Shown here piece after piece: positions 5,757-12,181 of a stretch of 36,589 nt of DNA. Below the pieces are notes generated by a model. The model made no database searches. It worked only from the letters and a program-made list of their open reading frames with translations, and was not told the origin of the DNA. This stretch comes from Candidatus Omnitrophus sp. (GTDB taxonomy: Bacteria > Omnitrophota > Gorgyraeia > Zapsychrales > Fredricksoniimonadaceae), in contig DYQZ01000009.1 of assembly GCA_020719005.1 (NCBI GenBank), positions 1 to 36,589 on the forward strand, given 5' to 3'. A program made the position numbers and the translations under genes. The first letter of the stretch is position 1. Every line of letters begins with the position of its first letter.

Positions 5757-7127
5757 TTAATCCTTATAATAATTCAACCCCAGCGCCTGCATGATGGCGG
5801 CGAGGACGAAATTGAAGGGCTTGTTGAAGTGAGGTAAAAAGTACACGTCGGTGAAAGCGATATCAATGAGCGACAGGCGCTGTTGGATCGCAAGTGCCAG
5901 ATAATAGATCACCTCAGTATGGCTTGTCTCTCCGTATGAACCGATCTGAGCACCAAGGAGACGCAGGGTCTTTTTATCGTAGACAAGTTTGATGCAGGTC
6001 TTCTCAAAATCACCCATGAACTCGGGGCGGTCATTATCCTCGAGATAACTGACCCCGACGTCCATATTAAACCGCTTCGCCGTTTCTTCGCTCACACCGG
6101 TGCTCGCCAACTTGTTCTCGAACACACAAATAGCATTCGTGCCCGCAACGCTCTTGATCTTCACGGCTTCATTGCCGTTGATATGGCTCGCCGCGGTGAT
6201 GCCGGATTTGACCGCATTGGTCGCCAGCGCCACCTGCACGGGCTTGTCAAAAGAAGCGTGATACATCGCGACCGCATCCCCGATCACATAAACATCGGCT
6301 ATACTGCTTTGCATATGCTCATCGACGATGATCGCGCCGTTCTGCGTCTTTTTAGCATCAGGCAAAAGTTCTGTGTTAGGCTTGAACCCGACGCATTTAA
6401 TAACAAGATCAGCATCATATTCGTTCTTGTTCGTAATGATCTTCTTGACCTTGCCGCCTTCTCCTTTGAAATCCACCACTTTCTCACCCAGCGCAAGCGT
6501 GATACCAGAATTCGTGATATCTTTCTCAAGCGGCACCGTGAACTCAGGGTCAAAATAACGGACCAGCACCCTTTCTTCAAAGTCCACAAGCGTGACCTTC
6601 TTGCCTTTCTTGAAATATGCTTCTGCAAGCTCAATGCCAATATAACCCGCCCCGACGACCGCCACACTTTTGATCAAAGGGTCATCAGCTTTCCTGATAA
6701 GCTCCTCGGCGTGCTGGTATAACTTACAAATATCAATGTTCTCAAAGTCTCCATGTCCTGCGGGGATATTCGGGATATCAATAGGCCAGGAGCCGGCGGC
6801 GTAGATAAGCTTGTCATACGTATCATCAAACACTTTCCCCGTCTTAAGGTCTTTGACGGTCACGGTCTTTTTCTTGGTATCAACGGCAATGACATCATGC
6901 TCCATCCTGATATTAGCGCCCTTATTCTCCAGTTTCAACGGGGTGCAATAAAAAAGGTCGTTCAAATGCTTCACCACACCGCCCACCGCCAGCGCAATGC
7001 CGCAGCCGAGGAAAGAAATATTGGTATTACGGTCATACGCCGTGACCTGATGAGCACTATTCTGGGCGAGAAGCGTCCTTAAGGCCGATGTCCCCGCGTG
7101 ATTGATGCCGACAAGAATGATCTTCAT
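5757..7127 (-). CDS. nox: NADH oxidase / CoA-disulfide reductase family flavoprotein
   Basis: A 456-aa FAD-dependent pyridine nucleotide-disulfide oxidoreductase. The N-terminal FAD-binding motif GINHAGTSAL, the redox-active Cys42 in SFLGCGIAL, the second dinucleotide fold VAVVGAGYIGIELAEA (about residues 155-170) and the FAD motif ADVYVIGDAVA are all present in the expected order, and the C-terminal dimerisation domain is complete. The single Cys42 is typical of water-forming NADH oxidases and CoA-disulfide reductases, which sequence alone does not separate; O2 or disulfide detoxification in an anaerobe fits either. The start MKIILVG follows a GGAG site and gives the family's usual length; the 18 extra upstream codons are unlikely to be translated. 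A 15-bp palindrome lies 27 bp upstream. Confidence 0.9.
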   Translation of the reverse strand: MKIILVGINHAGTSALRTLLAQNSAHQVTAYDRNTNISFLGCGIALAVGGVVKHLNDLFYCTPLKLENKGANIRMEHDVIAVDTKKKTVTVKDLKTGKVFDDTYDKLIYAAGSWPIDIPNIPAGHGDFENIDICKLYQHAEELIRKADDPLIKSVAVVGAGYIGIELAEAYFKKGKKVTLVDFEERVLVRYFDPEFTVPLEKDITNSGITLALGEKVVDFKGEGGKVKKIITNKNEYDADLVIKCVGFKPNTELLPDAKKTQNGAIIVDEHMQSSIADVYVIGDAVAMYHASFDKPVQVALATNAVKSGITAASHINGNEAVKIKSVAGTNAICVFENKLASTGVSEETAKRFNMDVGVSYLEDNDRPEFMGDFEKTCIKLVYDKKTLRLLGAQIGSYGETSHTEVIYYLALAIQQRLSLIDIAFTDVYFLPHFNKPFNFVLAAIMQALGLNYYKD

Positions 7128-7153
7128 GATGTTTCTCCGGATAGATTTTAGAA

Positions 7154-7168
7154 TATCAATGGTTGATA
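7154..7168. promoter_or_regulatory. Palindromic operator candidate upstream of nox
   Basis: TATCAA-TGG-TTGATA is a perfect inverted repeat, 27 bp before the nox start codon. I see no convincing -35/-10 pair beside it. It does not match the Rex consensus. A regulator site or a leader stem are both possible. Confidence 0.4.
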
Positions 7169-7204
7169 CTACCACGCCCATTGGTCGCGGGCAATATCTG
7201 CGTC

Positions 7205-7420
7205 TTACAAAAGCGGAAGGGTGTTCTGTTGGCGCTCATACGCAAGGGCGGACGTGATCTCATCCACTTCATGGATCACTTTTTTCATGATGCCAAGCGC
7301 AAGCGTATGTTGTTCCTCAGGAGACTTTTTCTTTAAGAGCCCCTCCTTATTATCCAGAAGAAACCCCTCGCATTGATTGCGGATGATCCCGAGATGATTG
7401 TTGATCCTGTGCTGATCCAT
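7205..7420 (-). CDS. Small protein resembling a stand-alone histidine kinase DHp domain
   Basis: A 71-aa all-helical protein with a good GGAGG ribosome site. Its beginning, MDQHRINNHLGIIRNQCEG, resembles the H-box of hybrid histidine kinases (H-[DE]-x-N-N-x-L-x-x-I), with His4 at the phospho-acceptor position. The second helix (TLALGIMKKVIHEVDEITSAL) resembles the second DHp helix. No ATP-binding domain or transmembrane part follows. It might be a phosphotransfer or dimerisation module working with a response regulator such as 8759-9154, or a decayed kinase fragment. The assignment is by motif only. It follows the 75-aa gene 7520-7747 in the same direction. Confidence 0.5.
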   Translation of the reverse strand: MDQHRINNHLGIIRNQCEGFLLDNKEGLLKKKSPEEQHTLALGIMKKVIHEVDEITSALAYERQQNTLPLL

Positions 7421-7519
7421 CGGATGCCTCCGGTAGAAAGATATTGCTTATACAAGGAGCCAAAACGATAACTCCTTAAACACAATATCACACAGAATAA
7501 GATGTAAAACAAGCCTCTT

Positions 7520-7747
7520 CTAGCAGACTTCATCTTCAACGAGCGTGAACGCAGGCGTGATCGAGGGCGACATTCCAACAGGAAAGAATGCCTCCACTTC
7601 GGCTTTGGCTCTAAGGAGCAGAAAGGCTTCACGCGATTGGTTCTGTTCAAGCATGGTAACGACCATTTCCTGCATACGCGCTTCCTTAAGGCTAACAAGC
7701 ACATTGATCTCTTTTGTCTGCTGATTCATCTTAAGTAAGACCCTCAT
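7520..7747 (-). CDS. Hypothetical 75-aa protein
   Basis: No family recognised. The first 50 residues look helical and charged (KEINVLVSLKEARMQEMVVTMLEQNQ); the end is SITPAFTLVEDEVC. A strong GGGAGG site lies 6 bp before the ATG, which supports translation from 7747 rather than from the internal Met at 7729. It is probably the middle gene of a small operon with the 46-aa ORF upstream and the DHp-like gene downstream. Confidence 0.55.
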   Translation of the reverse strand: MRVLLKMNQQTKEINVLVSLKEARMQEMVVTMLEQNQSREAFLLLRAKAEVEAFFPVGMSPSITPAFTLVEDEVC

Positions 7748-7750
7748 ACC

Positions 7751-7891
7751 TTACCTCCCCATGAAAGGATGAGGGAAAGAATCTCCCGGAGCCGGATCCT
7801 CACAACAATAAGTATGCCGCTCATCAGCGATGAACAGCCAGGCCTCCCGGCCAAACATCCCGCACCTTGAAAGATGGGCCTGCCATGACAT
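7751..7891 (-). CDS. Possible 46-aa Cys-containing small protein
   Basis: This short frame starts MSWQAHLSRCGMFGREAW and ends DSFPHPFMGR, with three Cys (one CC pair) and many aromatics. It ends 3 bp before the next ATG, and the ribosome site of that gene is made from its last codons (GGGAGG). It lies about 50 nt downstream of a possible TTGACA promoter. The composition looks coding, but its own ribosome site is weak and no family is recognised. Confidence 0.4.
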   Translation of the reverse strand: MSWQAHLSRCGMFGREAWLFIADERHTYCCEDPAPGDSFPHPFMGR

Positions 7892-8144
7892 TAACACCAT
7901 AGATCACATCCTTTCCTGTTTTGTGACATCTTTTGCCGTATGAGACAAAGATGCCACATACTATGATGTTTGTCAAGTGCGGATAGCATAAAACATCATG
8001 CTATGTAAGTATATGTATTGCAGATATTTGGATGTCTAACTGATAGATGAGAGATTATCATTTATTTCGAATGGATATAAACATCATAAATAGACTTGAC
8101 TTAATCCGCGCCGCTATATATATTTATTATTAAGGGGGAGCGAT
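7892..8144. promoter_or_regulatory. Divergent intergenic regulatory region
   Basis: No gene seen. It holds a 12-bp inverted repeat with one mismatch (7922-7933 with 7947-7958, TGTGRCATCTTT). It also holds ATAGCAT/ATGCTAT (7983-7989 with 7998-8004) and the 9-mer ATGATGTTT three times (7963-7971; reversed at 7991-7999 and 8079-8087). A minus-strand TTGACA (7971-7976) overlaps the first 9-mer, with only a poor -10 (7948-7953). The region probably controls both the minus-strand small genes and the plus-strand regulator. Confidence 0.6.
8096..8124 (+). promoter_or_regulatory. Strong promoter of the XRE-cupin regulator
   Basis: TTGACT (8096-8101), 17 bp, then TATATT (8119-8124); a GGGGGAG ribosome site follows just before the ATG at 8145. 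A copy of the AAACATCAT motif ends 8 bp before the -35 box, well placed for autoregulation. Confidence 0.75.
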
Positions 8145-8762
8145 ATGACATTGGGAGAAAAGATACGCAAGCTTATCAAAGAAAGCCGCTTTAGGAATAT
8201 CAGCGCTTTTCATCGCGAGATCGTGACTATATTTGAGGATAAAGCGGTCAACCTCCGCACTCTTTCGCAGATCATCAATGACCGCGCCTCTGGCAGAGAA
8301 CGGACCTTAAATCAGATCGCGATCATTCTGGGCATCAGCATATCCGACCTGCGTAAAGGCACAGACGCCGAAACACTCGAACAGGAAGAGACGCTCGGGA
8401 CATTCACTTATAATGACAAAGCCGTCCTAAAAGCATTGGAGAACCGCCTTCCCTTCATGCCGAGCAAACTTATCCTCAACCGTGGCGGCCGCACGTCAGA
8501 GGAACAAGACAGCCCCTCTGCAGAAAAATCCACAAAATGGTGTGCGGTGATCATGGGCGGGGTGCATTTATCTATCAGTGGAATGCTGGGAGAAGAAAAG
8601 CGGACTTTTTATAAAGGCGCTACATTTTCTTTTGATGCGCGACAAAAACATTGTTTTGAAAATGCCTACAAAGGGACAACGGTCGTTTATGTCATCCACG
8701 CCCCGGTTGAAAATAGCCCCTTCTACGTAGCGCCCGACGCGATTCTCACTTCTCAAGGCTAA
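8145..8762 (+). CDS. XRE-family HTH regulator with cupin-like C-terminus
   Basis: A 205-aa protein. Residues 1-75 form a Cro/C1-type helix-turn-helix region (GEKIRKLIKESRFRNISAFHREI, NLRTLSQIINDRASG, TLNQIAIILGISISDLRKG). The C-terminal half (about 125-195) has the strand pattern of a cupin sensor: KWCAVIMGGVHLSISG, FYKGATFSFDARQKHCFENA, TTVVYVIHAPVE. HTH-cupin regulators usually sense a small metabolite through the cupin barrel. It is the only gene on the plus strand here, with its own promoter and repeated operator-like motifs. Its stop codon overlaps that of the convergent response regulator. The ligand cannot be deduced. Confidence 0.85.
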   Translation: MTLGEKIRKLIKESRFRNISAFHREIVTIFEDKAVNLRTLSQIINDRASGRERTLNQIAIILGISISDLRKGTDAETLEQEETLGTFTYNDKAVLKALENRLPFMPSKLILNRGGRTSEEQDSPSAEKSTKWCAVIMGGVHLSISGMLGEEKRTFYKGATFSFDARQKHCFENAYKGTTVVYVIHAPVENSPFYVAPDAILTSQG

Positions 8763-9154
8763 GGCAATTGAAAACTAAATCCGCCTCGCTTCTCCAATTC
8801 ACGCTCGATAGTTAGTTGAAGTGCTTTCAAAGAAACAGGCTTGGCCATATAAATACCGCCAAGGCGTTCTACTTTATGGGATGCGGCAGATCCGCCGAGC
8901 CCTGTGATCACGATCACTGTTGTCTGCGGAGATTTTTGATGAATATGCTCAAGGATCGTAAAGCCGTCGATACCGGGCATATGCTGATCCAGAAGAACAA
9001 TGTGGAATTCTTCCTGCCCTATCCGGTCGATCGCTTTCTGGCCATCCGCCTCTTCGATGATCTCACAATCCAGACGCTGTGTCAGAAATAATGCGAACTG
9101 CTGCCGCACTTCTTTTTCATCATCCACGATAAGCACTCGGGGTTTGATCGCCAT
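8759..9154 (-). CDS. Single-domain response regulator
   Basis: A 131-aa receiver domain with no output domain. Acidic pocket Asp11-Asp12 (LIVDDE), phospho-acceptor Asp56 (VLLDQHMPG), Thr84 (VIVITG) and Lys105 (YMAKPV) are all in place, so it should be phosphorylatable. Stand-alone receivers act by protein contact or as phosphorelay carriers. No histidine kinase is adjacent; the DHp-like protein at 7205-7420 is a conceivable partner. Its stop codon overlaps the stop of the plus-strand regulator (shared bases 8760-8761). Confidence 0.92.
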   Translation of the reverse strand: MAIKPRVLIVDDEKEVRQQFALFLTQRLDCEIIEEADGQKAIDRIGQEEFHIVLLDQHMPGIDGFTILEHIHQKSPQTTVIVITGLGGSAASHKVERLGGIYMAKPVSLKALQLTIERELEKRGGFSFQLP

Positions 9155-9249
9155 GGGCCTCTCCTATTCTTGAATAAGCCGGATCAATGAAGAACGGGAC
9201 ACAGAAAATAGTATATATTAGGAATACCGGGCTTGGACCGGAATTTAAG

Positions 9250-9315
9250 AAAAAAATGAAGGCTTTTCAAGTCTCGGCGATGTTTCGCTTCGCTCAACAT
9301 GACTAGAAAAGGACA
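9250..9315. repeat. Dispersed intergenic repeat, copy 1
   Basis: A GTCTCGGCGATGTTTCGCTTCGCTCAACATGAC-type sequence, related to the copies at 11995-12075 and 35770-35850. It resembles the common interspersed palindromic GCTTCGCT...CATGAC elements of many bacteria. The remainder of 9155-9342 shows no gene. Confidence 0.55.
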
Positions 9316-9342
9316 TCTGCCTGGCCCTTGGCATTTTTGCAC

Positions 9343-9373
9343 AAAAAAAGGGGCTGACTTTTTTGCCAACCCC
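9343..9373 (-). terminator. Terminator after tRNA-Phe
   Basis: On the minus strand GGGGTTGGC pairs with GTCAGCCCC (9 bp including two G-U) around an AAAAAA loop, followed by seven T. It begins 13 bp past the tRNA 3' end. Confidence 0.85.
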
Positions 9374-9386
9374 TTACGAGAAAAAA

Positions 9387-9459
9387 TGCCAAGACCCGGG
9401 TTCGAACCGGGGACGCAAGGATTTTCAGTCCTTCGCTCTACCAACTGAGCTATCTCGGC
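9387..9459 (-). tRNA. tRNA-Phe (anticodon GAA)
   Basis: The minus strand gives a full cloverleaf. It has acceptor GCCGAGA/TCTTGGC with one G-U, D-arm AGCTCAGTTGGTAGAGC, anticodon stem AAGGA/TCCTT with loop CTGAAAA (anticodon GAA), and a T-arm with GGTTCGAACC. The discriminator is A, as expected for Phe. No CCA is encoded; T residues follow directly. Confidence 0.96.
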
Positions 9460-9506
9460 GTAAATCTTTTATGCAGGACGCCCGCAAGCCATCCAACAGA
9501 AACGCT

Positions 9507-9534
9507 ATTTTATATAAATACTTTAAAAAGTCAA
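9507..9534 (-). promoter_or_regulatory. Promoter of tRNA-Phe
   Basis: On the minus strand TTGACT (9529-9534), a 16-bp spacer and TAAAAT (9507-9512); the predicted start falls about 40 nt before the tRNA. It lies directly after the terminator of the preceding operon. Confidence 0.65.
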
Positions 9535-9556
9535 ATCCAAATTCACACCAAAGAAT

Positions 9557-9587
9557 AACCTCCACCCTTCCCGGTAGGGTGGAGGTT
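9557..9587 (-). terminator. Terminator of the lipoprotein-symporter-YkuD operon
   Basis: A 12-bp perfect stem (9557-9568 with 9576-9587, AACCTCCACCCT) with a 7-nt loop is followed on the minus strand by a T-rich run. It is 22 bp past the stop of the gene at 9609. Confidence 0.8.
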
Positions 9588-9608
9588 AAGAAAAAAGTCA
9601 TCGTGTCC

Positions 9609-10274
9609 CTACTTTTTCAATATGATCAATGGTTTTTGTTGGGCGTCGAGCCAGGCGAGGAGTTTGCGCAGGCGTCGCTCGCCGAGGGCAACGCATCCAG
9701 AGGTTGGTTTTGTACCGTGATCCCTCCAGATATGCAAGAAAATAGCGCTCCCGTTACCCGTCACAATGGGCGCCGTATTATATTCGATCACAGCGCCTAA
9801 ATTATAAAGCCCGTCAGTGCGGAGCATCTTCTCATGTGATACGCCCGGCACGTCCCCGCTCACCCATTGGTTATATTGAACGGATGCAATATCATCGATC
9901 CAGAAATCATGAGCTGTTGCCTGGCGATATATCAAGCCCGTCTTAATAGCCGGTGCATTACCAAAAGCCGTTTGCGCTGGGTAGACTCCCGACGGGGTTC
10001 TGCCATCGCCCTCGCGTTTCTCTCCTGCAGGCGCAAGTCCACTGCGCCCGATCACCGCGCTCCATGGCCCGAACTTCCTCATCCATTTCCCATCCTCAAC
10101 AGACCATGCCGTAAGAACAGCCGTGAACGGCTTGTGCCCTGCGGGAACAACAACGATGACCTGCTTTGTATCATAGATATCGACCTTAGACGGAATGTGC
10201 ACGCTGAGAGAAGCACAAGAAGAAAAAAGAAAAGCATACACAACGAGGAGAGAACATCTGAAGAAGAAAAGCAT
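9609..10274 (-). CDS. L,D-transpeptidase (YkuD-like) family lipoprotein
   Basis: A 221-aa envelope protein. A hydrophobic leader ends LFSSC (Cys20), a plausible though non-canonical lipobox. The YkuD-type catalytic motif is visible near the end: His181 (FLHIWRDHG) and Ser-Gly-Cys194-Val (PTSGCVAL), preceded by GEKREGDGRTPSGVYP. These enzymes cut or form L,D cross-links in peptidoglycan, or attach proteins to it; some relatives are of unknown substrate. I start at MLFFFRC, 2 bp behind the symporter stop; longer in-frame starts would overlap the symporter. It ends the three-gene operon 9609-11879. Confidence 0.82.
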   Translation of the reverse strand: MLFFFRCSLLVVYAFLFSSCASLSVHIPSKVDIYDTKQVIVVVPAGHKPFTAVLTAWSVEDGKWMRKFGPWSAVIGRSGLAPAGEKREGDGRTPSGVYPAQTAFGNAPAIKTGLIYRQATAHDFWIDDIASVQYNQWVSGDVPGVSHEKMLRTDGLYNLGAVIEYNTAPIVTGNGSAIFLHIWRDHGTKPTSGCVALGERRLRKLLAWLDAQQKPLIILKK

Positions 10275-10276
10275 AC

Positions 10277-11476
10277 CTAAGTCTCTTGCCGCTTTGTGAA
10301 CCATGCAGGGCCATTCAGCCGACGGGAAACCATAAGACACGTCACATTATCCCCGACAGCATTCACCATCGTCGCGGGCGGATCAACGATCGTGCCGATC
10401 ATGGTGATAAGCGGCATTGCCTCGATCGGAAAACCATAAAGCGTGATGATAAGAAGTTCCCCAAGCATGCCGCCCGCCGGAATACCGCTGATAACAGTCC
10501 CCGAAAGCACTGCAATACCCGCCGCAATAAGCCACGTGTCCCATCCGGTAAAAGGCATTTGAAAAAGACCGAACAAGAACGCGATCTTGACGATCGCGGC
10601 CAAACACGAACCTTCCATGTGGATGGTAGCACCCAGCGGAATGATCACTTCGCGCACATCTTCCTCAACGCCCATCTTTTTAGCGGCCTCGAGGTTGGCG
10701 GGGATCGTGGCCACACTACTTCCCGTCGCAAGCGCGGTCAATGCGGTCGATGAGATATTCCACCAGAACGCACGCAGGCATGCAAACCCGCCGGCCCACG
10801 TAACATAAAGCGAGAACATCACGATAAAATAAATAAGTGCCGCGGGATAATATAAAAGAGCCACCCGGGCATAAGAACCCATGAGCTGAGGCCCCATCAC
10901 ACCGACGAGGTATGCGATATAAGCCCCCAACCCGATGGGCGCATACTTCATGATAAGCGCGATCACCTTGCCCATCACCTCATTGCCGGATGCCAGAAAT
11001 CGTGCAAAAGGAACGCCCTTCTCGCCTGACACTGACGTCGCCGCGCCCAAGAGGATCGAGAAAACAATAAGCGCCAGCATGTTCTTTTTGGAAAGAAGGT
11101 CCAGGAAATCCGGTGTGGTGAATGCACGCACCAAGGCGTCAGCTGTGCTCATTCCACCGCCGGTAACACCCCCCGGCAATGCCCAGGCCGCACCGGTGAA
11201 AGGAGGGAATACATGAACAGCCAGGATCATGACCGCAGAGGCAACAAGCCCGGTCAACACAAAGAAGAGCATCATCCAGCCCATGATACGGACAAGACGA
11301 CGTGCGTCTTTCATCACCGCCACAGCAGATGACATGGAAAAGAAAACAAGAGGGACAACAGCAGTAAAAAGTAGATTTAAAAAAACATCGCCGAAGGGCT
11401 TAAAGAATGCGGCCTTAGGTCCCAGCACGATCCCGAAACAAGCGCCAAAAACTATGCCGATAAAAAGCGCTATCAC
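10277..11476 (-). CDS. Dicarboxylate/amino acid:cation symporter (DAACS family)
   Basis: A 399-aa integral membrane carrier of the sodium:dicarboxylate/glutamate symporter family (GltP/DctA/GltPh fold). The Ser-rich hairpin motif (TALATGSSVATIPAN), the TM7-HP2 region (IPLGATIHMEG, GTVISGIPAGGM) and the TM8 motif (GTIVDPPATMVNAVGDN) are all present. It would import acidic or neutral amino acids or C4-dicarboxylates with Na+ or H+. The start is a GTG with GGAG 7 bp upstream, placed just after the stop of the lipoprotein gene (TAGTGTG). The length is slightly short for the family. The Arg that fixes dicarboxylate substrates in TM8 is not obvious, so the substrate is left open. Confidence 0.9.
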   Translation of the reverse strand: MIALFIGIVFGACFGIVLGPKAAFFKPFGDVFLNLLFTAVVPLVFFSMSSAVAVMKDARRLVRIMGWMMLFFVLTGLVASAVMILAVHVFPPFTGAAWALPGGVTGGGMSTADALVRAFTTPDFLDLLSKKNMLALIVFSILLGAATSVSGEKGVPFARFLASGNEVMGKVIALIMKYAPIGLGAYIAYLVGVMGPQLMGSYARVALLYYPAALIYFIVMFSLYVTWAGGFACLRAFWWNISSTALTALATGSSVATIPANLEAAKKMGVEEDVREVIIPLGATIHMEGSCLAAIVKIAFLFGLFQMPFTGWDTWLIAAGIAVLSGTVISGIPAGGMLGELLIITLYGFPIEAMPLITMIGTIVDPPATMVNAVGDNVTCLMVSRRLNGPAWFTKRQET

Positions 11477-11477
11477 A

Positions 11478-11879
11478 CTACTGCTCCATTTGTTTCATGA
11501 CCTTGGTATAGACATCCTGCGCCAGATCGATCTTGGGCATGAATGATTTGCGCGCCTTGATCGACATCTTGGTCGAGGCGGCATTGAGTGTCGTCAGCGT
11601 GATGGTAACGCGTGAGCCATTGATGTTGGCCACGATCAGCCCCACACGTTCATTTTCCTCAACGATCGATCCCATGATGCCCGCGATCTCTTTAGCCGCA
11701 TCCCAGGCCTCGCCTAGTGAACGCGCGGTCGTGCCCTCAACCGTATCAGGGCTCACCACATATCCACCGACAGCACCGACCGCAAGGGCCCCGATCAACA
11801 TGGGCGCACACCCGCTCGACGCTAAGATCAACGTTACACTTAGAACAACCGCACACAAACCTTTTGTGAATATCTTCAT
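11478..11879 (-). CDS. DUF3568-like lipoprotein
   Basis: A 133-aa lipoprotein. The signal peptide ends LASSGC. A Gly/Ala-rich segment follows (LIGALAVGAVGGYVVSPD), then a soluble domain (EAWDAAKEIAGIMGSI, VTITLTTLNAASTKMSIKARK) resembling the DUF3568 family of small envelope lipoproteins; the function is unknown. I use MKIFTKG because GGAG lies 6 bp before it; the Met four codons earlier contains that site. It is first in an operon with the symporter and the YkuD-like protein. Confidence 0.7.
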   Translation of the reverse strand: MKIFTKGLCAVVLSVTLILASSGCAPMLIGALAVGAVGGYVVSPDTVEGTTARSLGEAWDAAKEIAGIMGSIVEENERVGLIVANINGSRVTITLTTLNAASTKMSIKARKSFMPKIDLAQDVYTKVMKQMEQ

Positions 11880-11994
11880 GATCTTCTCCATTTCGTATTG
11901 ATGTGCTATTTTATCACACTCCAGTGCGCATCGAATACTTAATCCTAAAATTTACTGTCCATCCCCGACAGTCTACCATCATCCCGAACCTCCT

Positions 11995-12120
11995 CCGTCA
12001 TCCCGAACGCAGTGAGGGATCTCATCAACGCTCTTGCGATGTCTCGCTGCGCTCGACATGACAATACGTCGCGTGGTTCGACTTTGCTCACCACAAGTTG
12101 CTCCTCGGGATGATGTGACA
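11995..12120. repeat. Dispersed intergenic repeat, copy 2
   Basis: The intergenic stretch 11880-12181 holds no gene. It contains CATCCCGAAC twice, GTGAGGGATCTC, and GATGTCTCGCTGCGCTCGACATGAC, the typical wording of interspersed bacterial palindromic elements. The related copies are at 9250-9315 and 35770-35850. Confidence 0.65.
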
Positions 12121-12124
12121 ACAT

Positions 12125-12156
12125 AAAAAAGGCGCTCCGGTTAAGGAGCGCCTTTT
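12125..12156 (-). terminator. Terminator of hppA
   Basis: AAAAAAGGCGCTCC pairs with GGAGCGCCTTTT around a 6-nt loop; on the minus strand the last arm ends in six T. It lies 26 bp past the hppA stop codon. Confidence 0.9.
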
Positions 12157-12181
12157 GAATTTACTGCCTAAAGATCAACTA

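Noticed and set aside
6183-6722. Plus-strand frame opposite the NADH oxidase gene
   Set aside because: Shadow of a well-supported flavoprotein; no ribosome site or recognisable motifs.
7971-7976. Confident minus-strand promoter from the TTGACA
   Set aside because: The -35 is perfect but the best -10 at 17 bp is CATCTT, so it is mentioned only as part of the regulatory region.
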